Below are positions 22,104 to 34,769 of a DNA stretch of 64,000 nt, in pieces. Each line of letters begins with the position of its first letter. The stretch's first letter is position 1. The notes under the pieces are model-generated. The model had not been told where the DNA came from. It saw only the letters and a list, made by a program, of their open reading frames with translations, and made no database searches. The position numbers and the translations under genes were made by a program. The DNA comes from [Phialemoniopsis] sp. UDSM-2020 (lineage: Eukaryota > Ascomycota > Sordariomycetes > Thyridiales > Thyridiaceae): contig JAEILZ010000003.1 of NCBI GenBank assembly GCA_018873225.1, positions 1,984,001 through 2,048,000 on the forward strand, read 5' to 3'.

Positions 22104-25100
22104 TGCAGCGGGACAGCGTTGAGGGACAGTGCTGAATACTCGAATCAATGCGTGTGATCTACCTAGGTATGCAGTGTACTCTGACCTCCCAGTAAGCCAG
22201 TACAGAGTTGGCAGGAGGGAATAAAGTACTCGTTCTGGAAATTTTATATTGATTCAAGTTTTGGGGCGTGGGATCACCATTGTTAGTGGTGACTACCAAC
22301 AACCTGACAGTGTGGTCTAGATTTGAGCCTGACTGCCATGCCTTCGTACTGCCACCAAGACAACAGATTCGAGCCCAAGTCAAGGATCAATGATCGACAA
22401 GGCGAGACCAAGCTGTGAGAATCCAACAATGAGCCTATTTCCTCGCGTACGTTTCAGCAGCATCCCCGAGATGAGTGTTCACTTGTTCGTTCGAAACATC
22501 GGGCCAATCAGATGACGGCGATGGTGTGCAGGGCGTGCAGGCGGGCGTGCAGGCTTACAAGGTTGCAACAACTCGTCCGAGCAGGGTCTGCTGCAGGCGA
22601 GAGGGTCGTCTTTACAGACCAAATCCGTCTACATCGGCAAAAGACAGAAAGAATGCTCCGTAGCTTGCTTTCCACTGTCGGAAAATAAGCCACGCTAGCT
22701 TTCAGTTCTTCGCTTCCACATCGCTCTCGATTTGCAGTGCAGAAAGCCGCAGTCTGGGGTACTTGTACATTGCATGAGCACTCCTTAAGTGAGTCTGCTA
22801 AGGCCCCATTATCCAATTCCTCCACACACTACGGTGTAGGCCTTCGACGTCGTCTCCTCGAAGCTGTTACTGTGTCCCGGTCCACTTGGTCGGTGTGAGA
22901 CATGTCAGGCGGAACGGGACGGCGTTAGGAATGCTCAACTCTGCGCGAGCGGGGCCGTCCGCCGGGGACTTTGTACCGGTTCTTCATTTGACGACAAATA
23001 GAGTGGCCGGATGAGCCACAGCGCAAGCAGGCAGGCATACAAAATGTGCGGTGAACCTGGACCGGCCTCAATACTCGCGCCGAAGAATCCATCGACTTCG
23101 GCGCTTTGACACGGCTCATTAGTCGTGCCACCTCACCACTGGACGCCAAGACCTGGCGAGTGCAGAATGCAGCCGTCTCGATCAGCTAGGAGATCAATCT
23201 TTATCATTGCGTGCATGCGCTTCTTTCTGCATTTATGGGTTATCATGCCATCGAACCAAGCTTTGAGACGGAAAGTTCCACCCAGAGACATTGGACATGG
23301 GAGACAGGCTTGACGGGCCAGACTTTGTTGTCTTGGCCAGATTGGCCATCGAAGGCCTGTCCCAGTCCTGGAAGCGAGTGCTCGACCACACCACGGAGGA
23401 CAGTGGTTCGGCAAAAGGCGATGACTCGGATGGGTTCATGCTGTTCGACCTGCGAACCAGTCGATCTCTGTCGCCATCCTTGTATTCTGCGGTGTGAGGC
23501 TCTGCTCGCGGTGCCATTCGCGGGATCTCGTTGCTTGATCCCAGTCCGAAGGGAAGCCTTTCTGCAGGACAAACCGTTTCCCATGGATCACGGGATCCCA
23601 CAGTCGACCACATGTCCCATAAAGGTTATAGCCAGTCCTTCGCTATGGCCGTGTCACGCAGCAGAGGTGCATCTACGCTCTCAATGCCGTGCCTGCATTG
23701 CTTCTGTACCAGTCCGCCGTACATACACGGCCTTCTGCTTAGTTCCGTCCGCGGCAAGTGAGCTTTTCCAAAACCTGTTTTTTCGGTTTTTCTTTTTCCT
23801 TTCTGTATTCGTGTTGCAGGATTCAAGGGTTCAGGGAAGTACGAAGCATGTTTTTCGATGCTCCACAGCGGCGAGGCCATGTGCCTCGACTTTGAGCTCA
23901 GGCCTCTTCCAGTCTGCCTCCAATTTCGCCATCGTTGTCAGTTCCCCACTCAAGAGTGGGATGATGGGGACAAAAGAGTATCAAAACCGAAAGACAAGCG
24001 CAACGCCCCGCAAAGTGGCTAAAACAAGTGATTTCGGGGAGCTGAAACGATGTTTTGGAAGCGCCTCTGTCCAAGGGTTGTGCTCACAGATCATCGTGCT
24101 GCCACATGGCACAAGGCATGGTCGAAAATCCTGTGCACAACTAGCCTTGAATCATCTTCTCAAACCAGAGCATGCTCGAGTGAAGGCACAGTTCGAATAG
24201 CGTCGTCTACCAGCGTTACATTGATGCTACGCCATATATTGCTCTCAAGTGTGACGAAGGCCGATAAGTTAGTGGGATAAGACACTAACAGCTCTTCACA
24301 TGTCTAACAGTAACTACAGTATCAAGCCCGTTCGTTTGTCGTCTTTGCCAACATCTCGGCGCGTAGGGGTTCTTACAAATCAATGCTTGCACTGTTGAAG
24401 ATTCAAAAGAGTCTTTGGCAGTTGGTGCCCCTTTTTTATCTTCCCTCTGACGAGATGGGAATGGTCCCAGGCGCTCGGAAATGAGCCGCCACCATCCCCG
24501 TAAGTGATCGTCCTGACTGGCTGTCGCAGAATACGCTCTATTCCCCTTTTGTGCTTTCATTTGACACTTGCAGCCTGTCCGCCAGGATTACCAGCTCGAT
24601 GTGTGTATTCATCAACGAGAGTGTGAATTTGAACGACATGGTCTCAACTGCACTCGAGCTTAACGACATCTTCTCCGGAAGACGCCAATGCGCTTGCTTT
24701 AGCAGGATTCTGATGGCGGGGCATGGCGGCGGGGTTGATCGAGAAAGTTTGGTACGCCGGCGTCAAAGCGGACGCAAAGGGATCAATCTTGATGCTTTCT
24801 TTTGCTGGTGCGCCTGGTCTAGAAGAGCGCCCCGGCACCTACGAAGTAGAGTGAGACATGACAACACCCACAACGGCCAGATCGGATGCCCACCAATCTG
24901 AGGCATGGCGCCCTGTGCTTCAGGAAAGAGTGTGCAAGCAGCTGTCACAGATTACGACGGATTTGAGTCTTGTAGTATGTTGGTGTACTGTTGGTATAAG
25001 AGACATACCAAATCTGCATATGCCCACGCTCGCAAATACGTACTCTGTACTTTGTGATGAGGACGAGCACTCAAACTGACCAATTCGGCTTAGACGAAGA

Positions 25101-27061
25101 GAACCCTAGCCGCCCCTTTCTGGACTCGCTTGTTGGAAGCTTAATCGCAAAAGCGCGTGCCGTCCCTGAGCACCTGCTTTCGGGGTCGGGTGTGTCCTTG
25201 TCTCGCGCGCGCAAAAGGGGCGGCCATCCTTCGGGCCATTCCCGCGTGCGCCGGCGCAGAACTACTGCTGTGGTGTGGTGTGGTGTTTTTCGGCTCCAGG
25301 TACAATTGCGGCGTGATCAGCATTAAGACGACTTCGAGCTCCCTCCAAGCCACCCTGCTCGTCCCAAAAGCCCCGGCACGCTAGGAAGGTGTGCAATACA
25401 GTCTTGAGACATCCCATTGGATAGTCATGCACCTGTGGGTGGTTGTGCTCTGTGTCCCTGCATTCGGAGTGCCATCTTTAATGGATGTTTAACAAGAGGT
25501 TGTGTACACCCAAACTGGGCAGGGACCCCAGGTCTCCCCTGAGGATGTGAGAAGCGAACGAATTGTGTCTTTTGGTTTTTTCTTCTTCTCTATTCCTCTC
25601 TTGGGTTTTATATCTCCGGATTACCTCGCCTACTCGCTCGTTCCTAGTCAAAAGGACCGTCATGATTGGAGTGATGATGATCTCTCACCATCAAGGACTT
25701 CCACCATTGAGCTCGTTAGCAAGCCCCAGACTTAGGATTACTGGCGAGCTCTGTCCCCTGTCTTTGGTACCAATCTAAGCCCCTAAACGGAGAGCGTGGT
25801 TTTCGTTGGTCTCCACTGGAAAGCGCCCCGGCTCTTGGTGGAACGCGCGCCGTCTGGCTTGTGCGGACGAGAGTCCAGTCTCTTTAACGTCAAGGACCCT
25901 TTACCCACTAAGGCACGGTCGACAGGGAGCCGGGGACATCGTCTGCGGTGGTCTTGAGACTCGTTCAGTTGCATTGGCCGATGGTACCAAATGGCTTTAT
26001 TATCATTGATATTGATATGATGTTGAGTGACCTGCAAATTACAGCGCTATGCTTGGGGGAGAGGTACCTACCGTGATGCCTTGTAGGGACAAGTACCTCC
26101 ACTCAACTACCACCTGGCGACGACGACCGTGCTGGGCTGAGAAATCCACCTGCTGCACGAGGAGCATTTGGAGGTTCTTCTCGTTTTGGTGGTCCATCAC
26201 TCCCCTTTCAGGACAAGCCTGGTTTGAATGGGGTCGCCCATGAACCCTCGTTGATCCATCCTTTTTACCCCTGGTCTCCTAGTGCCCGCGAGAGGTACCT
26301 GCCTCGCCTGCTTGCTCTTAACTCGCCTGCCTGTCTTCGTAGTCGTGCTACTACTTTTTTTCTCCTTCTCCTGTCTGTCTCCCCTACTCCCGAGCTTGTT
26401 TCTTTCTCGAGGTTGTCGCCCCTTTGATCCATTGCTTGCTTCGTGAATTGCTCGGTGGCCTCCGTCGTCGCAGTTTGCTCGTTGTTTGGCTTCTGGTTCT
26501 TGTCTTGTGGGTTTACTTTGCAGAAACAAAAAGCGCCGCGAGTGGGATGCATTAATACTGCCACCGACGGACGTCTGGGACGCGTTTTTAATTTGCCAAC
26601 ACCCTTGTCGCAACCAAATAAACAGTCGCATAGGGGTGCTCAGCGCTTGCCGACATCCAAAAAGGTCCAACAGACCCTTTTGCGAAAAGCCGAACAAGAC
26701 CAGAGCGGTAAACTCGACCTCGCTTCACGGCCGTCGCAGACCGAACCGAATAAAGTCTCGATCAGTACCGGGACCTTCTTTTTTACCTTCGTGTTTCTGG
26801 GAAGCCTCGCAACAAGGAAGACGGACGCCACTCCCAAGGATCCGGAACGGGAGCATATGACGCTTGGTACAAGTGGAGGACGATCAACCATTCCCGCGGG
26901 CGAATAATTACGATTTCAAATATTCCAGCGGCCTTCTAGGCTATCGCGCCGCCGTTGCCTGCCGTCCCGCCCCATTATCCGAAACAGCAGTCAATAGTGA
27001 CGGCAGAATCTGGGGCTCATTTCTTTTATAAGAGTCGAGAACCCGCATTCAACCGCCCACC
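22104..27061. other. 5 kb stretch without recognisable genes, upstream of kinesin
   Basis: No reading frame here shows a recognisable domain. The longest, 23211-24200 on the + strand, lacks coding character and is listed as rejected. The palindrome TACCTAGGTA occurs at 22160-22169. A GTGTG-type run lies near 25268-25287, and pyrimidine-rich tracts of the kind found before fungal transcription starts lie at about 26280-26440. The last kilobase is probably kinesin promoter and leader. Confidence 0.45.
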
Positions 27062-30000
27062 ATGACGAGTTCGCCGCCAGGATCGCCGGGCACTCTTCCC
27101 CAGCGACCCATGAGCGCAATGGTGCGAGCAGCGCCCCGAAGCAACAGCCGCATGAGCACGAACAGCAGGGCTGGTGGTGGAAGCAGAGCCTCTGACGAAG
27201 ATGGAAGGACCGCAGTACGAGTTGGTGAGTTGTCCCCTCCCTTGCGGACACATAATCCACGTTCTACGGATCGTTTGTTTCGAGGCGCAAAATGGACTAA
27301 TACGATCCTTGGTAGCTGTTCGAGTTCGGCCCCCTTTAAAACCCACCGACCCAGGATTCGACCTCATTCCTCAGCGATTTCAGCGATCCATGGTACAGGT
27401 CACCTCAAATACGAATCTGTCGATCGATGCGCCCCAGGGCAAGAAGCTTTTCGTTTTCGATCGTGTGTTTGGATCAGATGTCGACCAGGAGGGCATTTGG
27501 GAGTACCTGAACGACTGCGTGAACGCATTTACACAGGGATACAATGTCTCCCTTCTTGCTTATGGCCAGTCCGGTGCCGGAAAATCGTACACGATGGGCA
27601 CTTCTGGACCTCTGGAACAGGACGATATGGATGCCATGGGTGAGTACTCGGACCCCCAAGCGACCAACATGCTGCAAATAGTTGGCGCACCACCGAACCA
27701 CGGGAAGAAACTGACTAGAGCGTGAAAACATGTAGGCGTGATCCCGCGTGCCGCGATGGCCCTTTTTGAGAAGCTTGAGGGCCCCAAGAACTCTAACCGG
27801 AGTTCCATGTCCCATCTGCGGGCTCCGAAAGGCTACCAAACTGTGAATCTGAGCAAAGGGGAGAAGAACTGGACCCTACGTGCTACCTACGTCGAAATTT
27901 ACAATGAGCAGTTGCGCGACTTGCTAGTTCCGGAGAACGTGCCTGCGCATGAGCGAGGCACCGTTACCATTCGCGAGGACACCAAGGGAAACATCATTCT
28001 CACGGGACTCCGTCAAGTAGAGATCAACTCTGTAGACGATCTCATGAAGGCACTAAACTTTGGTTCGACCCTGCGACAGACGGATGCGACAGCTATAAAT
28101 GCCCGGTCCTCGCGTTCCCACGCCGTGTTTAGTCTAAACCTGGTACAGCGCAAGGCTGGTGTGCAGCAGACCAAGGCCGAGAAGCGGTTTTCCGTCCCCA
28201 TCGAGGCCATGACCGGATCCGAAACCTGGGTCACTACGGACAGTAAATTGCACTTCGTCGATTTAGCCGGCAGCGAACGACTCAAGAATACCGGCGCCCA
28301 GGGCGAGAGAGCCAAGGAGGGTATATCCATCAACGCCGGTCTCGCGGCTCTCGGCAAGGTCATCTCGCAGCTCTCCTCACGCCAGGCCGGCTCTCACGTT
28401 TCCTACCGCGATTCCCGGTTGACAAGACTGCTCCAGGATTCCCTGGGAGGCAATGCCATCACGTATATGATTGCTTGTGTGACGCCCGCCGAGTTCCATC
28501 TAAGTGAGACGCTCAACACGGTTCAATATGCGCAGAGGGCCCGTGCTATTCAAAGCAAACCGAGAATTCAGCAGGTGGAGGAGGGTGACAAGCAGGCCAT
28601 TATTGATCGGCTCAAGGCCGAAGTGACCTTTTTGCGCGAGCAGATCCGGAGCGCGGAGAGGGGCGGGGGTGAACGACGCAACATGCCCACAAGCGAGAGG
28701 TCCGAGCGGCAGAACGAACGGGAGGTTGAGCTGCAGAACCAGCTGCTCGACCAGCAAGAGAATTACACGGCGCTAAGCCAGCGGCACGCCAAACTTATTG
28801 CCGAGATGGCTAAGGCCCGGGATAATGAGCAGTCGGAGAACCAGCAGCACCTCGAGGAGTCCCTCGGCGACAGCGCTACGGAGCGGCTAAATCGCTCCAA
28901 CAGCTTTGCACAGGCCGTCGAGCAAGTCGTGCTCGAGTACGAGAAGACTATACAGTCGCTAGAGCAGTCCCTGGCCAGCACTCGCACCACCTTGTCTAAC
29001 ACCGAGACGAACCTGCTGGAGAAGGAGACCAAATGCGCCTACGTCGAGACCATCAACAGCCAGCTCCAGTCCCGTTTGCAGAAGCTGATGGACCGCGAAG
29101 CCAGCACGGAGAACTACCTCCACGACCTGGAGGCTAAGCTCGACGGCCATACATCTGGCGAGGAGAAGAATGCTACTATCATCCAGGAACTCCGAAAGGA
29201 GATCTCCAGGATACGCGAGAACGAGGCGACATGCGAAGACTACATCTCAACTCTTGAGGAACGTCTTGCCGAAGCTGACCAAGACGCCGAGTTGATGCAA
29301 CGCGAGATTGATCGCCTCGAGCAGGTGATCGAGCGACAGAGGAGCTTGGGCAAACTCGACTCGTTGCTTTACGAGCTTGATACCATCCAGCAGGAGACCA
29401 AGCCCGAGGCCGAGCCAGTCAATGGCATGGGTCACCGCCGCAACGCCAGCCGCAGCATCGCAGAGCACTCCCGCAGCCACAGCCATGTTAGCCACCGTAG
29501 CCACCACGAGCCAATTCCCGAGGAGGAGGACGCCAGCGAGCCAGCACAGCCAACTGCCTCAACTGAGGAGGAGGATGTCAAGGCGGGAGACGCAAAGCCT
29601 ACAACTCCAGACCTTGAGAAGGATACATTGGCCGCACCTGCTGAGATTGACGAGTACCCGGCCAGCCCCGCTCAGACGAAGTATGTCGCAGACAAGCTTG
29701 AAAACGTCTCACAAGAGCTCATCGACCTCCGTGTCGAGCACGAGAGCACTCTCAACGAGTACGATCTCCTTCATGCCAAGTATGAGGAAGCCCTGCGGAC
29801 CATGGCTGAGCTGCAGGATGCCATGGACGAGGCGCGCCACCCTAGCCGGCCCAGAGACTCCATGCTGTCTGTCACCTCGCCTACGGAAACCACAAGGCCT
29901 TCGTCTTTTTTGTCGGACGAGAAGCCCGAAGAGCAGAAGCACAAGAAGCCCTACTCCTTGTCGCGCTCGCTATCTTCGGAGCTGTCCTCAGCTATGGACT

Positions 30001-32700
30001 CGCCCACTACCATGGAGCATTCTGATGCTGAGACCACCACTGCCCCGCTCAAGGAGCATGCCGACGCAGAGACTGAGGAGCAAGACGATGCACAGGTCGC
30101 TACGGAGGTCAACGACGATGTCGAGGCTGACCAACAGACTCCTGTGGTCGAGGTCCAGGCTCAGGACTTCGTCAAGGAGCAGACTGACGATGCCGAGGAG
30201 GTCACCAAGGCCCCCAAGGTCGACGAGACTGCCGGGCCAGCGGAGCTCAAGGACTCGCAGGCAGATGAGGCTGACCAGTCTGAACTTGCCTCTGAGATCA
30301 TGCGCCTCAAGACCATGGCCGCCGAGAAGGAGACGGCGGAGAAGGAGCTGGCTGAGAAGTACGCGGAGCTGGAGCAGAAGCACCACCTGACTCTCGACAT
30401 CGTTGAGGAGCTGAAGACCGAGGTCGCCAAGTCGCAAATGATCGAGGCCACCTCACCGAGGACCCCGACGCCGGTCATCCGCCGCAAGTCGAGCCAGAAT
30501 GTCATGATCATCGACCGAGCTCACCGTTCTTTTGCCTCCCTCCGTAACATCGCCGCAGAGCACTTCGAAGAGCAGCCGGATACCATGGCAAACTTCGAGA
30601 TCAACCTGAATGCGGCCATGCACGAGCTCCACGTCAGATCCGAGCGTATCCAGGAACTCGAGGCCGGTGTCGCTTCGGCCAAGAAGGAGATGGAGACCAA
30701 GATGACCATCATCAACGGCCTCACCAGGGAGCGATCCAGCTTGAAGGCGTCTCCCATGGACATCTCCGTTGTCTCCACTCTGAGAGATCAGCTGGAGAAG
30801 AACGAGAAGCAGCTCAAGGCGATGCAAGACTCGTACGCCTCTCGCGAACAAGAGCTCCAGGCCGAACTAGAAACTCTCCGAACCTCACTAGAGACTGCCA
30901 GCTCAGCGCAAAAGACGACAGTAGAGGCCGCCGACGAAGAGCCTTCTGTCCACGAGAAACCAGTAGACGACACCCACGGTGAGAAGATCAAGGCCCTCCA
31001 GGCCGAACTTGCCGACTGGGAGAGCAAGCACCAGACTACCCTGGAGTCCATGCAGACAAGGGAAGAACAGATGAAGAAGCAGGTCGAAGAGCTGGAGGCG
31101 CAGGTAGCTACTGTCAACGCTCAGCTCGCCGAGGCAAGCAACATCACTGAGAAGGACGAGGAGGCCAAAGAAGCCGAGGCGAAGCAGCAAAACATGGTTC
31201 ACATGTTGCGCAGCGAGATCGACGAGTACAAGGCTATCATCAACAGCAATGCAGCTAAGGTTGCCGAGCTCGAGGCCGGCCATGCCGCAGCCAAGTCGGA
31301 GCTCGAATCAGTCACCAAGGCTCGCGATGCCGCTGCATCTGATGTCAACTCTCATAAGGAGCTGGTTTCGCAGCTGGAGCAACAGATTGCTGAGCACGAG
31401 CAGGCACTGAAGTCTCACCAACAGAGCTTGGAGGAGCTGCACGAGAACCACGCCAGGGAAGTTGATGACATCAAGGCAGCTTCCAAGCAAGAGTACGATG
31501 AGCAGCTCCAGGTCCTCATGTCCGAGCACGCAGAGAACATCAAGATCCTGGAGAGCGAGCTTACGGAGGCCCGCGAGGACTTGATGAAGGTAGCTACCCA
31601 GGTGGCGTTCGCTCTGGGTCTCGAGGTTAGCCTCGAGAAGATTTCTGACCGTATCGATGAGCTGGTTGCCAACCAGAAGGCACTTGCGATCAACCGGCAG
31701 AAGAACGCAGAGCTCGAGGAGCACGTGCGTGAACTCTCCGGCATCAACGACAATGTCATGCGCGACCTCGAGTCCGTCAAGGCCACTCTAAATGGCATGC
31801 TCAACACCGATGGAGAGCTTAACAAGAACCCTCGTGCCTCCGTCATTGATCAGTTGACTGTTTTCAAGCGCAAGATGAACGAGCTCGAGAACAGAAACAA
31901 GAAGAACTCTCGTCTTGTCGACGAGCTCGAGGAACAGCTGCAGACCAACTACGACCAGACCCAACTTACCAACAACCGCATCTCGACCATGCAGTCAGAG
32001 CGCAGTGCCCAGCTCGACGAGGCCAACGCAGCGAGAATCAGGATACAGTCTGAGCTTGATACCATCAAGGAGGAATATGCTGCTCTTCAGGTAAGTCACA
32101 GGATGCACATTCGAACACCTAAGATTGCGTATGCTAACAATGCGTTAGGCCAAGTACGAAGGCATCATTCCCCACGAGGGACCACAGCGGTCCAGCTCGA
32201 ACAGTTCGCAGCTTCACAAGAGCAACTCTGTTTCCTCTCTTCCCTCGCCGCCACCCGCCATCCCCCTACCTCCCCTGCCCGGCACAACCTCCCCCACTCC
32301 AGGCGCTGTGTCGCCAACCGGCATGCGCCCGCCTAGCAAGGACCTCGCCATCTCTCAGATCCAGGAGGACCAGGAGGCGCGCATTCGTACCATCGAGAAG
32401 CACTTGTCGGCCGAGAAGCAGCTTACCCAGACCCTCGAAGAGGCTCTCACGGACCTGGAGCGCCAATCCAACAAGGTCAAGGCAGACTGCGACGCCTGGC
32501 GCCGCCGCTGCACGGACCTCGAGGCCGAGCTTAAGCAGCTCAAGGAGAAGCCGGAGCAGGACAACCGCTGGAGTCTGCACCAAGTCGAGGAGGAGCGCAA
32601 GAAGCGTCGCGATGCCGAAATCGCGAGGGCACACCTCGAGGAGCGAATGAACGCCATCAACAAGCAGAAGAAGAAGAAGGGCAGCCTCAACTGCTTCTAG
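27062..32700 (+). CDS. Kinesin motor protein, probably kinesin-4 family
   Basis: Microtubule motor with an N-terminal motor domain and a very long coiled-coil tail. The CDS is join(27062..27224,27316..27639,27736..32090,32149..32700), 1797 residues, with introns of 91, 96 and 58 nt. The disordered N-terminus (1-50) precedes strand VAVRVRPP, P-loop GQSGAGKS (138-145), switch I NARSSRSHAV, and switch II DLAGSE. The motor ends at TLNTVQYAQRARAIQSKP, and the neck sequence DRLKAEVTFLREQI follows. GVIPRAAMALFEKL and TYVEIYNEQLRDLL fit kinesin-4 (KIF4/KIF21) better than kinesin-1 or -3; no FHA or PH domain is seen. Coiled coil covers most of residues 430-1630, interrupted by an acidic, Ser/Thr-rich disordered region around 700-950. 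The last exon has a proline-rich linker, a further coiled coil and the end KKKKGSLNCF. The subfamily is less certain than the family. Confidence 0.9.
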
Positions 32701-34769
32701 GCGACGGCCGTTGGCGCCGCGGTGTCGCTTCGCGGACTCGGGATCTTTTCCTACCGCGACATCGACGAGATGCATTGGGAGGACTTGTTCTGGTTGAAGC
32801 TGTTTGATTACATACCTTTTATACCCTTTACGCTCTTGTCACAAAGTTGCTACTCATGCATGACTGCAAAGCTATATGGCGTGGAGTTTATCCTCTTTTT
32901 CTCTGTTTCTTCCTGTTTAATTTTGAGGTTCTGTCTTTTCTCACGCTCAAGCCCTTTATTTTACGTTTGACGATGATTCTGACCCGACTTGCTACTCTAC
33001 CCACCACCTCTGATTCTCATTTGCAGCGCACGATAAAAAAGCACGAGATGCGTCGACCGACACTGCATGCGAGCGAGCTCCGTTTCTACCACATCCTCAC
33101 TACCCCTAGCTGGGCATACACACATACACACCAATTGTATCTCCTATCATCTTACCCCTTTTCTTGTGTGATTTTTTGAGTTGCTTCTTGTTGCATATTT
33201 TTATCCCAGAAAAAATTGGCACTGGTTCACGACACGGGCCTTTGTCTTTACACCTGGAGCAAATTCATGTCTACATACGTCTGTTTATGGTTGAGGAGAT
33301 AAGAGAATGGGAAAGCAAATACTGCTTTTCTGTCGGTGGTCTTTTTGTTCATAGCTTATTTACGACTAAGGCAGATTGGTGGACAAATATGACTCTTGTA
33401 TTCTCACTCTATAAATCCCCCCTTGGCGTAAAGGCCAAACACCACTTGCATTGCATTTGATCTAGTGTACTACTGTAGTGTTTCTTCGGTACTTGATCAC
33501 GCCATGGCTCTGGGGGTGGGAGCGGGCTGTCCGTGTCCTGGCCGTGCGTCTCGTCGGAAGACGTTCCATGGAAGCTTCTGTGCGTCGATCACACAGGAGG
33601 CGGAGCGCGGAAACACCAACCACATGCGCCCATTCTCCCACAAACATTATGCATGACCACTTCCTTCTTTCATGCTTCCCGAATTTGCCTTGTTCGCTCG
33701 TCCTTCTCCCTCGGATTGTGCCGTGTCAGCTGGGCTCCGAAGCGGGGAGAGATGTCCTGTGGTCTTGTGTTCCCTCCGTCACCCCAGAATCAGCAATTGC
33801 ACCAGCCTCCGCATCGAGCAGATGTAATTTACATGAGGCTTGTAAGAAAGGTATCAATTGCTTTGAAACAGTGCTAATCTGCCTTTGACCTTGCGCGGTG
33901 AAGAGCACGATGCCTTCCACAAAGTGTGGTGGACAACTATCTAGCTGGTGAGCGGTGCTGCTGTGCGATCGTCTCTTGTGTGCAGAGATCATGTTGTCTC
34001 GAGTGTCACCCTGATACCAGCAAAGTGGTTGCTGGTGCAGACTTTCTGATTCTGAGGCGATGCGAGGCTGGAACGCATGATTAAGCGCCGCATTTACACG
34101 GCGGCACCTTAGCACACAACTTGTCATCCTCCTTCCCCCTGACAGCACACACACACACACACAATCCATCCCTCTGCTTTAGCCGCGTGTTTGATAAACA
34201 CTACAGCCCCCAACCGGTACCTCCGACTCAGATCTCTGGGACTGAGGATCACGTTGTGACACTGGGGGTTATCTCTCGCGCAGGCAAGTGAGGCAAGTGG
34301 CGCACGGGATGGGGACCTGGGACCTCACACCAGATAGTCGTCTCGTGGCCACAAACAGGGCAGATGGCGTGGGGATATGGCAGTTGCCCTTCCACGGACA
34401 GGGTCTCCCCACGTTTGCCTTCCCTGAACAGCCCACACCGGAACCAAAGAGGCCCTCATGTGGCGTGCCTGTCATCATCATACCTGTCGGAGGTTGACCC
34501 CCATCCTGCGCCGCAGCTGAGAGATGGGGAGAGAGGCGCTGGACTTTCGAAACAGGTCAACCGGGTCTCCCTGGTACGAGCCGTCGTCCTCTTACACGTA
34601 GATATAGCCTTGCCTGTTCCCATTTCCCCACATAGTTCTTTCTAGATTTCTCTCCTTTTCCAGGAAATGTGTATGTGTGTGAAGAAAGTAGGAGGGATAT
34701 GCCGTTCAGCAGCGTAGAGCACCACCGGGAGCCCCTTTCTCTCTTCTCTTCAGCTGCGCAGCTGCGGCC
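32701..34769. other. Intergenic region kinesin / PTH11-like gene
   Basis: About 2 kb with no recognisable gene. The first part is T-rich and is likely kinesin 3' UTR. A (CA)9 run lies at 34146-34163. The promoter of the membrane-protein gene must lie at the right end. Confidence 0.5.
34146..34163. repeat. (CA)9 microsatellite
   Basis: Nine uninterrupted CA units in noncoding DNA. It is a probable length-polymorphic site and has no apparent function. Confidence 0.9.

Noticed and set aside
23211..24200. 329-codon open frame on the + strand in the gap before the kinesin
   Set aside because: The composition is Cys/Ser-rich without any domain. Comparable frames overlap it on the other strand, there are no splice or signal features, and the nominal start is GTG. 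It is probably a chance frame.
29377..30390. 337-codon frame within the kinesin coiled coil
   Set aside because: It is a +1 shadow of the kinesin reading frame, with Arg/Ser/Pro-rich sequence typical of frame-shifted coiled-coil codons.
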